Part shown: positions 44,546-54,963 of the stretch, piece by piece
Numbering within the stretch: position 1 is the stretch's first letter
Layout: each line of letters begins with the position of its first letter
The notes under the pieces: generated by a model
Databases searched by the model: none
Told to the model about the DNA's origin: nothing
What the model saw: the letters and a program-made list of their open reading frames with translations, nothing else
Made by a program: the position numbers and the translations under genes
From: Ceratothoa steindachneri
Taxonomy: Eukaryota > Arthropoda > Malacostraca > Isopoda > Cymothoidae
Direction: 5' to 3'
Length of the DNA stretch: 64,000 nucleotides
Assembly (NCBI GenBank): GCA_963969495.1
Contig: OZ018328.1
Location: forward strand, 1,302,001-1,366,000

Positions 44546-47345
44546 TCAATCCATATATTTATCTAATCTATTGTTAAAACTACCCAGAGAGGAGGCTTCT
44601 ATCACATGTCTAGTGAGCCTATTCCATTCATCTACCAAACGATTTGATAACCAATTCCTCCCAATCTCCTTCCTAAACCTATACTTATCAAGCTTAAACC
44701 CATTGCTACGTGTCCTGGAATGTTCACTAAGTATAAGAACCTTACCCAGATCCCCTTTATTATATCCTTTTACCCATTTGAAGACTTCAATCAATTCCCC
44801 TCTGACTCTTCTCCTTTCCAATGTATGTAGATTTAGTTTTCTGAGCCTTTCACCATAAGGTAAGTTCCTTAGCCCACCAATCATCTTTGTCATCCTTCTC
44901 TGCACAGACTCAAGCAAATCAATATCCTTCCTATAATATGGTGACCAAAATTGTACTGCATAGTCTAGATGAGGCCTAACTAGCGCCAGATACAGTTTTA
45001 GAATGACTTCAGCACTCTTATTTTTAACACTCCTCCTAATGAATCCCAATATCCTATTAGCTTTATTCTTAGCATTTAGGCATTGCTTTCTAGGACGAAG
45101 GTCTGAACTTACCTCTCACAATCGGTCCTCCCTAAAATTCTCCCATTTAATTTATAACTATTCAATGGATTATTTCTACCTATACTAAGTACACTACATT
45201 TGTCTATGTTAAACTTCATTTGCCATTTCTCGGCCCAATTGGACAGAATGGTCAATTCTTCTTGCATTACAACAGCATCAGAATCAGCCCTAATGGCCCT
45301 ACCTAGCTTAGTATCATCAGCAAATTTACTCAGGTCACTACTTATACCTATGTCAAGATCATTAATATAAGTTAAGAATAGCAAGGGACCCAAAACAGAT
45401 CCTTGCGGAACTCCACTGCTAACACACACCCACTCAGATTTAACTCCATCTATACTAACTCTTTGCTGTCTGTCACCAAGCCATGACTGAATCCACCTAA
45501 ATATACTGCCATCGATCCTGTGTGCTTTAACTTTGCTCAAAAGCCGAAAGTGTGGTACTCAATCAAAAGCCTTACTAAAGTCCAAGTATAAAATATCATA
45601 GTTTTCATCATTATCTGCTGCTTCATACACTTTACTATAAAAAGACAGCAAATTAGTCAGACAGGATTTGCCCTTACTAAAGCCATGCTGTGATTCTTTT
45701 ATCAACTTATGCTTATCCAAGTGATCTCTAATATTCCTTGCTATAATAGATTCCATCATTTTCCCTACCACTGATGTCAAACTTACTGGTCTGTAATTAG
45801 ACATATTTGTTTTTTTTCCCTTTCTTAAATATAGGTATCACATTGGCTTTCTTCCATGCCACTGGCACAATGCCACTCTCCAATGATTTTCTAAAGATGC
45901 ATGCTAGGGGCTCACTTAACACATCCTTACATTCTTTGAAAATTCTAGGAAAGACCTCATCAGAACTGGGTGCTTTACTACTTTTGATTTTATCAATTTC
46001 CTTTGTCACTATCTCCTTTGTGATCAAGATATCCCTTAATTTCTCTTCATCACTACCCTGAAAGATCATTGACACCTCGGGTATATTTAGAGTATCCTCC
46101 TGTGTAAATACTGAGAGAAAAAAGTCATTTAGCATTCCAGCCATTGAGTCCCTATCACTCACTAATTCTCCATTGGAATCTATAAGTGGGCCTATTTTAT
46201 CTCTAACCTTAGTTTTGTATAATTGATAAAAACTTTTAGGATCTTCCTTTGCCCTATTTGCCACTTTAATTTCATAATTTCTCCTTGCTACTCTAATTAA
46301 CTTTTTAACATCTCTTGCTAGTTCATTATATCTCTGCCTTAAGTGATCCTGTCCATTTTTTATTTTCCTATAAATGCCCTTTTTAATGCCAATATAATGC
46401 TTAATTTTATCTGTCATCCATTTTGGGTCATTATTTTGAGTCCTAATCTCCTTATATGGAATGTTAATCATCTGACCTGTAATTAATTGCTCAATTATTC
46501 TTTCATACTCCTCTTCAATTGTAATCTCTTCCTCCTGGTGATTATTGTCTCCACTAACTGATATCATTGAATCTATTCCTGAATTGATTTCATTGCCTGG
46601 TTTCTGTACAACTGCCTCCAGGTAAGTCCTTAGCCCATTATAATTTGCTCTTCTAAAGTCAGGAATTTTAACATTGTTCATGCTACTATCAATACCATTC
46701 CATTTCATCTTGAATCTAATTTCACAAGGGTCACTATTACCTAAATTTCCTCCAATCTCAGTATCCTTAATAACTTCTTCCCTATTTATCAGAACCAAAT
46801 CCAGTATATTATTACCGCTAGTGGGTCCGTTAATAATCTGCCTCAGAAAATTATCTTGGACAACATTCAAAAATTCCTCAGCCTCCTGATCACCCACAAG
46901 AGCTTTCCAGTCTATATTTCTGTAATTAAAATCGCCCATTATACACACATGCTTAGTTCTACATGCCCGTTCTATCTCCTGCCACAGAAGATTTGAAGCT
47001 TCCTTACTAAGATTTAGTGGTCTGTATAATAATCCTATGACAAGCTTGTTTTTACCTTCCTTTACATTTAGCCATAATGACTCTGTGTTATCATCTAATT
47101 TAATTGCACTGTTTACACAACACTGGAGATTATCTTTAATATAAATAATAACCTCTTCTCCTCTCTTCCTATTCCTATCTGTATGGAACATGTTAAAGCC
47201 CTCAATCTCAACCTCAGGTTTAAAGTGATTACCTGCCAAATCAAGCCATGACTCTGTTATTGCAATTATATCAAAATTCTCTTCACTCGCTAATGCTCTT
47301 AAGAGATCTATCTTATTCCCTATACTCCGACCATTTGTGTAGTAT
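44546..47345 (-). pseudogene. CR1-3 ORF2: endonuclease-RT, three breaks
   Basis: It starts near 47345 with YYTNGRSIGNKIDLL and ITESWLDLAG, then IMGDFNYRNIDWKAL and NILDLVLINREEV. The endonuclease active-site triplet SDH reads SDP (GNSDPCEIRF), losing the catalytic His. The RT includes [54 protein letters not shown] and FADDTKLGRAI. Then comes HLDYAVQFWSPYYRKDIDLL and a typical CR1 C-terminus (RRVRGELIEVFK). Frame breaks lie near 45800, 45550 and 45080. Confidence 0.85.
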
Positions 47346-47539
47346 ATTTTTAAGTTTTTTTATTATTCCCATCATTGCATCATGCTTTTTTATTCCTAGT
47401 TATCTGCTCATTCACTTGTGCATTAGTCCCCCCATAACGCATCAGTATGCCCGCCCCCTAGCTATTCCTCTATCTCTGCATCCCTTCCATTTCCTACACC
47501 TGCTCTCTATTCCTGTTATTTCCTTACCTCTAACAGTTT

Positions 47540-48547
47540 CTAGCTTCCCACCCGTAAGGACCTAATCACACTATCCAGCTCCTCCCCTAGAACCTCAACA
47601 CCTTCCCGACTAAGATGGAGCCCATCCATCGCATACAACCTCCTATTCCCGTAAAACCCACCCCAGACATCTACAAACACCAATCCTAACTCCTCACACA
47701 GTCCTTTCACAAATTCATTCAAACCAATTGCACGCAACAACCATTCTACCCCTACATCCAATCTCGGAAGCACACCAGAAACAACACCTTTTACCCTGCT
47801 TTTACTCATCCTTTCAACTAACCTTTTATACTGCTCACGTAACTCACATGTACCCACCTTCTTTATATCATTCACTCCCACATGCGTAATCACAACTGCA
47901 TCCCTCTCACACCCAGAAACCAGCCTATCATTCCTCTCACAAACATCACTTACACCAGCACCCGGCAGACAAACTCTCATTTCCTTACACTTGCTATCAC
48001 TCAACTTCCTAATCTGAGAGTCACCCATCATTAGCACGTCAGTCATTCTCCTATTCTGTCTTGGCCTAACATTACCCTCCCTCCTGCTCTCAGTCACACT
48101 ACCACCCATCCTGCTTTCATCCACAATCACACCAGGCAAATCACTTTCACACTCTTCCTCTCTCAGGACATTGAATCTGTTAGTCAACCTAACAGGTTCT
48201 ATGTCCCTCTCATTCACACACCTAACCTGTCCTAACTTATCTATCCTATCCATTTTCACCCACCATTCATCATCACTCACAACTTCCACACTGTTCCCAG
48301 TCCTAGCCCTATCTTCCACCCTCTTAGCACTAATCTCACCCTTCAATCGCACACTTGCATCTCTTCTCACCTCAAACACCAAATCATTCAATCTCTTACA
48401 TTCCCCACTCAACCTCCTAACCTCCCCTTCCAGAAAACACACACGGCATTCAGTTACATTCACTCTCCTTTCAACTCCACATGCATCACACACCACATAC
48501 ACACTACTTTCAAACGGCATGCTCTCACCATCTATACAAACAGCCAT
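47540..48547 (-). CDS. CR1-3 ORF1: SGNH esterase protein, open
   Basis: 335 codons without a stop. The N-terminus has CDACG and CRVCF (two C-x2-C pairs), then a helical stretch (RLSGECKRLNDLVFEVRR). The C-terminal half carries the esterase: MGDSQIRKLSD (block I), LPGAGVSDVCE (block II), THVGVNDIKKVG (block III) and DGLHLSREGV (block V). Identity to the CR1-1 ORF1 is high in the esterase and low in the linker. The open state contrasts with the broken ORF2 of the same copy. Confidence 0.85.
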   Translation of the reverse strand: MAVCIDGESMPFESSVYVVCDACGVERRVNVTECRVCFLEGEVRRLSGECKRLNDLVFEVRRDASVRLKGEISAKRVEDRARTGNSVEVVSDDEWWVKMDRIDKLGQVRCVNERDIEPVRLTNRFNVLREEECESDLPGVIVDESRMGGSVTESRREGNVRPRQNRRMTDVLMMGDSQIRKLSDSKCKEMRVCLPGAGVSDVCERNDRLVSGCERDAVVITHVGVNDIKKVGTCELREQYKRLVERMSKSRVKGVVSGVLPRLDVGVEWLLRAIGLNEFVKGLCEELGLVFVDVWGGFYGNRRLYAMDGLHLSREGVEVLGEELDSVIRSLRVGS

Positions 48548-48811
48548 ACTCTCATAAATTTACTATGGAAAAAGTTAACACTCACCAAAAAAATTCTTGC
48601 TCAGGATTGCTGCCAGTTATCTTCCCCAAAAGTATTAATCACTAATGTATTTATTACACAGTGATTGATGTATTAAATAAATACAAGAAAAACTACACAC
48701 CCAAATCTGTATTATATGCCAATCTTACAATGAGAATCAGGAGCTTCCTGTAAGACAACCTTCCAGAACAAAGCCAGACAGCCAACTGTAAAGATCTTCG
48801 GGACTAGCTCA

Positions 48812-49640
48812 AATGATAAGGAAAAGTGAGTGCTTCAGGAAGACTTTAGAAAACTTCATAAATGGTCAGAGGATTGGCAGATGATTTTCAATGATAGAAA
48901 GTTTAAAACTGTAAATGTAGGATTTAATAATGTAAATGCTGTATATAGCCTAGCACAAGAAGATATTGAAAATGCTATTACCGAAAAGGATTTAGGTGTA
49001 ATAATACATAATACTTTAAAACCAAGTGAGCACATAGCCAAAATTGTTTATAAAGCAAATTATGTTCTGGGGACAATAAAAAGAACAATTGACAACAAAT
49101 CAAAATTTAATATTATAAATCTTTACAAAAGCTTAGTCAAACCTATTTTGGAATATTGTTCATAGGCGTGGAGGCCTACTAATCAACAAGACATAGATAA
49201 TATAGAAAAAGTGCAAAGAAGAACTACTAAAATGATTACTGATTTAAGAAATGAATCATATGAAAATAGATTAAGAAGTTGTAATCTTATGACATTAGAA
49301 ATGAGATGACATATAAGTGATTTAATAGAGATTTTTAAGATAATGCATGGGTATGAAGGATTAAAAAAGGAAGATTTTTTTACAATAAGTGATGATAGAA
49401 GAACTAGAGATCATGGCCTGAAAATCTTTAAGGATAGATCAAGATTGAATATCAGAAAGTTCTCCTTTAGTCAAAGCGTTATTGATGAATGGAACAATTT
49501 AGATGATCAAACTGTCTATGCAAGGTCAATAAATTCATTCAAATCAAAAATTGGCAAATTATTTGAAGAATGTCCCGAGCTACGAATAAGTCTGAGAAGG
49601 CTGCCCGCTCCGTTAACAAGAAGACCGTTGGATACTGCTT
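48812..49640 (+). pseudogene. LINE RT fragment, 3' piece (third LINE family)
   Basis: Continues the fragment at 44040-44287: EDFRKLHKWSEDWQMIFN follows the FADD box in RTs. Later blocks are ITEKDLGVIIHNTLKPSEH, VKPILEYCS then TAG, KVQRRTTKMITDLRNESYE, LMTLEMR then TGA, and FSQSVIDEWNNLD. Two stops and no start; inactive. With CR1-3 removed the two pieces form one RT, close to CR1/L2-type elements. Confidence 0.78.
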
Positions 49641-49679
49641 AACCAGCTCTGGCAGGGCTGGTAAGTTTACTGGTAAATT

Positions 49680-50330
49680 TGTTAAGTTTAAATTCCATAT
49701 TATCTCTCCCCATGTTAATAACTTTGCATTTATTAAGGTTGAAAGTCATTTGCCACTTCTGAGCCCAAGCTAACGACTTATTTAAGTCTCCCTGCACTTT
49801 AAAGCTACCCTCAACCTCTTTGACTACAGCGGCCAATTTAGTGTCATCAACAAAAATTGATATTTTGCTATTTACACCTTGCCTAAGATCATTTACATAA
49901 ATTATAAATAATAAAGGGCCTAAAACAGATCCCTGAGGTATGCCCACTGATAATATTCCTCCACTTTGACCTCACTCCATTCAGTACAACTCTCTGTTTC
50001 CTACCTTTCAGCCATTCAGTTATCCAATTTAAAACTTTCTTGACCCTAATATCTATCCGTAGTGACTCAACTTCTTCTTTCTTTATAGAATTATTTAGAT
50101 TTAAGGAAATGCTATTCCTGATATAAATAATCAACCCACCACCAGTCCTCTCTCTCCTTTGACTAATGTAAATATCATAAACCTGTAGTTCAAATTCACT
50201 CACATTGTCATTAAGTTTATTTTCATTAACCCATGATTCTATTACAAATATTATATCTATATCTTCATCAATAATATAACTGAATAACTCATCTTCTTAT
50301 TTCTAAGACTACGAGCCGAGCATTGGTATA
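49680..50330 (-). pseudogene. CR1 fragment with endonuclease joined to RT
   Basis: Minus strand: from 50330 the endonuclease N-terminal part (RRERTGGGLIIYIRNS, VESLRIDIRV), then directly KKVLNWITEWLKGRKQRVVL, which in an intact copy lies roughly 500 residues later. The joint is in frame. The RT then continues ([32 protein letters not shown], so FVDD). Both ends are truncated. It stands head to head with the plus-strand CR1 that begins at about 50337. Confidence 0.75.
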
Positions 50331-50562
50331 AAGTCAACTCGGTGACACTTCAATTTGGGGGCGCACAGTAGGTGGCGCTGTTCATAGGTTAACGGTTTAA
50401 GTAGCGACTGATTTGGACTTGTGTTGTGCCTTAAATCTCGTTTCGGTCTGTTGATTTATTTTTCGGATTATTCTATAGTTCTTCACCACAGAATCAGCGA
50501 AAGCTAAGTTGCTCTTTTTTTTCTTATTACTACTGAAGTTCTTTATTTGTTTGAATAAGTGA

Positions 50563-51720
50563 TGGAGTTCGAGGAGGAAAGTGAGCATGAGTGTCGGAAT
50601 GTATGCAATGGTTGTGGTGTAGTTGGTGAGGGGTATACATGTGTTGTATGTGGGCTGCGTGAATGCATTGTAGAGTTAGAGGGGTGAGAATGCAAGATTT
50701 AGACAGGATATGTAGGCTGGTGGGGTTAGTTTCTGAGCTCAGTAGGGAACTTAGTGTTAGGCCTAGGGCTGGGAATAGGTTAGGAGGTGAGGTGGGCCAG
50801 ATAGATGTTTTAGTTGAAGGTAGAGGGTCAGTGGAGGAGGTAGGATATGATAGTTCTAGGGATAGTGAAGTTAGCCCCCTTAGATTAGTTAGAAATAGGC
50901 CTAGTGAGGATGGGGGACAGTGGAGAGTGGTTAGGAAACGTGGAGCTAGGGAGGCTTCTCCTGTTCTTTGTGAGAATAGGGTTGCCTCTGTTGAGGTGGT
51001 TAGCCAGGGGGAGAATAGGTGTGTGAGTCAGAGGGACACAGAACCTATTAGCTTGACTAATAGATTCAGTGCCCTAAGAGAGGAAGTAACTGGAAGTGAT
51101 ATGACTGATGGGGGTGGGAGTGGAGGTAGAGTGACTGGTAGTTTGAATGAGAATAGGAGTGGGGATGGAGTTAGGTTTGTGGGGGTTAGGAATAGGAGTC
51201 TGACTGAAGTGCTTGTGATGGGTGATTCGCGAGTTAGATATTTAGATAGGAAGTTGAATGCAAGTAGATTGAATGGTTTGAGGGTGTGTTTGCCGGGTGC
51301 TGGAGTGAGAGATCTGTCTGATAGGTATGAGGAGCTGGTGTCTGGCTGTGCAAGGGATGCGGTTGTGATTACACATGTTGGAGTGAATGATGTGAAGAAA
51401 GTGGGTTCATGTGAGTTACGTGAGAGGTACAAGAGGTTGATTGAAAAGCTGAAAGAAAGTAGGATGAAAGGTGTTGTGACAGGGGTGCTTCCAAGAATGG
51501 ATGTTGAGGTAGAATGGATGTTTCATGTGATTGGGCTGAATAATTATGTGAGGAGGATGTGTGAGATGGAAGGTGTCATGTTTGTGGATGTGTGGGATAG
51601 GTTTGTTGAAATGAAAGAAATGTATGCAATGGATGGACTGCATTTGAGTAGATGTGTTGTGGGAGGAGTATGATCGTGTTATTAGGTCTTTGCCGGCGGG
51701 AAACTAGATACTAATAGTGG
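50563..51720 (+). pseudogene. CR1-4 ORF1 (SGNH esterase protein), broken
   Basis: Starts MEFEEESEHECRNVCNGCG with the zinc-binding cysteines. A one-base deletion near 50686 shifts the frame; the remainder (50663-51673) carries GDSRVRYLDRKLN, LPGAGVRDL, THVGVNDVKK and DGLHLSR. A deletion of about 10 bp near 51650 destroys the C-terminus after block V. Otherwise it is nearly identical to CR1-1 ORF1. Confidence 0.82.
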
Positions 51721-51730
51721 TCAGGGAATT

Positions 51731-52171
51731 ATGAGAGGACATTATAGTACTGAAAGTAGAATGGACTTGACAGATAACAGAAATAGGTTCCAAGGCGATA
51801 GAGGTGAGGTCATTCAGGTTTCAAGAGGTGCTTCAAGGATAGGGGGGTTAAATTGTTTCTATACAAATGCTCGTAGTCTTAGAAATAAGAAGGATGAGCT
51901 ATTTAGTCATATTAGCAATGAGGATATAGATATATTATGTGTTACTGAATCACGGGGTAATGAAAAAGAAATTAGTGACACTATAAGTGAATTTGATTTA
52001 CAGGGTTATAATATGTACATTATTCAAGGGACAGGTAGGATTAGCGGAGGAATAATTATCTATAACAAAAAACAACAACATTGTTTCAAGTTTAAATACT
52101 TCAATAGAGCAGGATGGAGTTTAGTCACTCTGGATAGATATTAGGTTCAGTAAAAATAGAATGGTGCATTT
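51731..52171 (+). pseudogene. CR1-4 ORF2, N-terminal part
   Basis: Endonuclease start: MRGHYSTESRMDL, NARSLRNKKDELF, VTESRGNEKE. The conserved VTESW has W changed to R. A frameshift near 52065 ends the frame at 52144, before the LTR-element insertion. The continuation is at 59926. Confidence 0.8.
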
Positions 52172-52611
52172 GGGAGTGTGGAGAAATGGCTACATTAAGC
52201 ATCATGGAGGAGTATAAGTACATTCAAGCCCCCCCCCCCCCCCCTCATGAGGAGAAGCGTGGGAAAGGTAGCCGGCGAAAATGCTTACCATGTGTGATCT
52301 CCCCGCCGCTGTGGGCAGTTGGAGCTATCATCTGTTTGAAGGCGACCACCTAAGGTCCTTAAACGACGCTCTAACGATCGAATTACCTACGAGACCCATA
52401 AACCCGTGGTTATGGAAAAAAAACGGTGCGAGTCAGAAGGCACGACAAGTAGCGGTGCGGTTGCGAGCCTATAATTTGCGATCTGACTTGGGCACCCCAG
52501 TGCCACCTCAGGAATTCTCGCTCTCCCCAGATGCTAACTCACCATTCGCTCCCCCCCCCTTTGCCTCTGTGGCCTGGTCACTTCCCCCTTCAGATGGGGC
52601 GGCAATCCGCC

Positions 52612-52619
52612 TATAAATA
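52612..52619 (+). promoter_or_regulatory. LTR TATA box candidate
   Basis: TATAAATA after a GC-rich block; the 3' LTR has the same box at 59058-59065. It would direct genomic RNA transcription starting about 25-30 nt downstream, just before the 68-bp repeats. Inferred from sequence only. Confidence 0.5.
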
Positions 52620-52642
52620 TGCCCCGCAAAGAAAGAGAAGAG

Positions 52643-52846
52643 GATTATCTGAAGTCGATACGCCAGAATAGGATTAGGTCGTGAAGATCGATCCATCGGC
52701 CAGACAAGAAGATTATCTGAAGTCGATACGCCAGAATAGGATTAAGTCGTGAAGATCGATCCATCGGCCAGACAAGAAGATTATTAGAAGTCGATTCGCC
52801 AGTAGAAAGATTAGTTCGTGAAGATCGATCCTTCAGCCATACAAGA
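52643..52846 (+). repeat. 68-bp tandem repeats in the 5' LTR, three units
   Basis: Units begin 'gattat' at 52643, 52711 and 52779, each with 'gaagtcgat.cgccag', 'gtcgtgaagatcgatcc' and 'catcggcca'. The first two are nearly identical, the third diverged. The 3' LTR has two units (59089 and 59157). Confidence 0.88.
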
Positions 52847-53704
52847 CTATTTAAGTGAGAAACGAGAGGATCAGATTGAGAAAATCGATCCCCCCTTTCA
52901 GGGCCGTATTAACCTAAATAGTCAAGTTTTATATCGGTGCCATACCGAAGAAGCCTTTTCAGTCTGCAAAGAAGTCCGACTGAAGAAAAGCAAAGCCGCT
53001 CACACTCGAGTGATTCTCACATCTCAAGCACCGTAAGAGTGAGAGGAGAAGAACCCTGCCCCAACGAGCTCCCGTTCTTTAATTACGTTGAAGAATCAGC
53101 CCCCGTCACAGGCGACGAAAATTCCACTAGCGACCACCACACTTCAAAGCGAGAGATAAGTCCTCCAGCGACATCCGACAATCCCTAATACCTACCTGTA
53201 AGTTAACAATAACATTTATATCTCTATTGCGATAGTAGAAGTTTAGTACGTCCTACGTTTTAAAGGAGAGTAGAAACCATTATTCTTGAACCTAGGTCAT
53301 ATGTGTTTGTAGATGAGAGTACGTTAATTTAATTTTTTATGCTAATCAAATAGGGTCGTGATAAAAATACTAATTGGCAATTGGTATGTTTATTGGAAGC
53401 CTACTTGTTTATGTTTGTCATTGAAAGATCTTTTGAGGCCAAAGATAGAAATGTGTTTACTGTTGGTTTGTAATATTTAATTTAAAATACATGTTTATTT
53501 TGGTAGATTCTGGTGTTTCCTCTTATCCTTATGTGTTTAAAAATAGCTCTTCCTTAAGAACTAAACCACTAAAATAGCACTCTTAGAACAAAGCCTATTT
53601 CATCATAGAAGTAACTCACGCCCCTTAAAGCATACCGCTACTAAAAGGGTGTCAAAGAGTAGAGGGATCAAAACCAAGGGTCAATCTACGACATATAATA
53701 AAAG

Positions 53705-53722
53705 TGGTGTCAGGTCTAGAGG
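53705..53722 (+). promoter_or_regulatory. Primer-binding site candidate
   Basis: TGGTGTCAGGTCTAGAGG begins 11 nt after the LTR end. TGG pairs with the CCA end of a tRNA, and 'TGGTGTCAG' openings are common in Gypsy elements. The primer tRNA was not identified. Confidence 0.5.
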
Positions 53723-53916
53723 TTTTATATTAGAAAGAACCCAGGAGTGTCTATTTAAGGAAGAGCTTACACATAAAAGGAACACCAGGAATAATAGAAT
53801 ATTTGACGAGTGGAAAATTGGTAAAGTTAGAGGTGGATACCATCTAAAGGTAATTGTTAGGCCAAGTGGTAAGTTTCGGTGGTGGAGTAGGTCAGGCTTG
53901 ATTAAAAACAAGGTAG

Positions 53917-54228
53917 ATGACTGACATAAGCGCGATGGCATTGTTTGACCTTTATCGGAAGCAAGGTCAAAGCCTCGGACTGGAAGGAACCGAGCTGAAC
54001 TCGTTTATTCAGGAGAAAGAGAGAAATGAAAGAGAAGAAAGAAGAGAGGAACGTAAAATGAAAATGGAAGCTGATGAAAGAAGAGAAAAGGCGAAAATGG
54101 AAGCTGATGAAAGAAGAGAAAAGACGAAAATGGAAGCTGAGGAAAGAGAGAAGATAAGGGCCCACGAAAGAGCTCTTAGCAAAGACGAGTTAGTGGTGCA
54201 GTCAGTGTCATCCAGAACAGGAGTGTAA
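53917..54228 (+). CDS. gag, N-terminal part with coiled coil
   Basis: 103 codons: MTDISAMALFDLYRKQGQSL followed by an almost pure Glu/Arg/Lys/Met segment with repeated 'MEADERREK' units, a long charged helix or coiled coil. The frame ends in TAA 54226-54228, and the next ATG (54241) is in the same frame, four codons later. The stop probably splits one gag gene, because similar Gypsy gags run from such a charged helix straight into the capsid. Alternatively the capsid could begin at 54241. Confidence 0.65.
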   Translation: MTDISAMALFDLYRKQGQSLGLEGTELNSFIQEKERNEREERREERKMKMEADERREKAKMEADERREKTKMEAEEREKIRAHERALSKDELVVQSVSSRTGV

Positions 54229-54240
54229 CCAGCGGCCAGC

Positions 54241-54963
54241 ATGAAACTCCCGGAGTACAGGGACGATGAAGATTTATGCTCATATCTCTCCCATTTTGAG
54301 AAAATATTTGAAGTCAATAATTGGGACCTAGAAGAAGATGGGGTCGCCAGACTGTTACCGCTACTCAATCGTAGGATGAGAGAGATATTCGTATCTTTAC
54401 CCTCAGAAGCGACTGTGGACTATTCCACTCTCAAAGCCGAATTTCTCTCAGCAACAAACCTTAACCCGGAAGAATATAGGATGAAGTTCAGGCAGTCTCG
54501 TATAAGACCTGGACAAACATACAAACATTTTGGCTTTGAGCTTCGTCGAAGCCTACAGTTTTGGATGGAGTCAGAAGGGGTAGAGAACGAAGTCGCTGCG
54601 GTCGTCGACTTCATGCTTAGAGATCAGTTACTAAGTACACTACCCCAGGAAATCCGTGCATTCGTTAAGGACCGAAAAGCTTCTACCTTCAACGAGTGTC
54701 TGGACGAGGCTGACCTCCACGCGGTAAATCATCGGTTATATCCTAGAGAGTACAAGAAAGAAAAGGCTCCCTCCCCAAAGAAAAATGGGCCGCCACCCAG
54801 GCATTTACAGAAGAAGCCCTTTAAGTTCTCAGCAGCAAAAGGAACTTATAAACCAAATTTTGGAGGAGAAAAAATCAAAAAGAAGGTAGGATTCCACAAG
54901 GATCATACCCTAATACCGGCACGTATGCCAGGAAGCCCGTCACTTGTTATACCTGCGGGATAA
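54241..54963 (+). CDS. gag, capsid part
   Basis: 240 codons starting MKLPEYRDDEDLCSYLSHFE, the usual start of the Gypsy capsid after a variable N-terminus. Other blocks: LLNRRMREIFVSLPSEA, QSRIRPGQTYKHFGFELRRS, VVDFMLRDQLLSTLPQEIRA and FVKDRKASTFNECLDEADLH. This is the helical capsid that assembles into particles. The last about 40 residues overlap the pol frame, which carries the zinc knuckle, so the C-terminal frame-1 tail (VGFHKDHTLIPARMPGSP) is probably not native. Confidence 0.8.
   Translation: MKLPEYRDDEDLCSYLSHFEKIFEVNNWDLEEDGVARLLPLLNRRMREIFVSLPSEATVDYSTLKAEFLSATNLNPEEYRMKFRQSRIRPGQTYKHFGFELRRSLQFWMESEGVENEVAAVVDFMLRDQLLSTLPQEIRAFVKDRKASTFNECLDEADLHAVNHRLYPREYKKEKAPSPKKNGPPPRHLQKKPFKFSAAKGTYKPNFGGEKIKKKVGFHKDHTLIPARMPGSPSLVIPAG

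Larger units (their letters stand above)
44288..48811 (-). mobile_element. Third CR1-group LINE (CR1-3)
   Basis: Minus strand with ORF1 (48547-47540), ORF2 (about 47345-44546) and a 3' end at about 44290. On the plus strand its 3' end begins 'acataagaaaagaaggagac', resembling CR1 ends common in crustacean sequences (memory-based). It is related to CR1-1 but diverged. It interrupts the plus-strand LINE whose halves are at 44040 and 48812. ORF1 is open; ORF2 carries three frame breaks. Confidence 0.82.
50337..52176 (+). mobile_element. CR1-4, 5' half (5' UTR, ORF1, start of ORF2)
   Basis: A plus-strand copy of the CR1-1 family. Its 5' UTR (about 50337-50562) aligns with CR1-1 near the ORF1 start but differs further upstream. 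It is interrupted at 52176 by the LTR retrotransposon and resumes at 59921. The five bases GGGAG are present on both sides of that insertion. Confidence 0.85.
52177..53693 (+). repeat. 5' LTR
   Basis: 1517 bp, TGTGGAGAAATGGC...CTACGACA. Contains a C-run, a TATA box, three 68-bp repeats and a G/C-poor 3' half. It is 224 bp longer than the 3' LTR, mostly because of a 219-bp segment absent there. Confidence 0.92.

Noticed and set aside
53917..54228. A secreted or toxin-like small protein
   Set aside because: The charged repeats and position before the capsid fit a gag N-terminus; no signal peptide.
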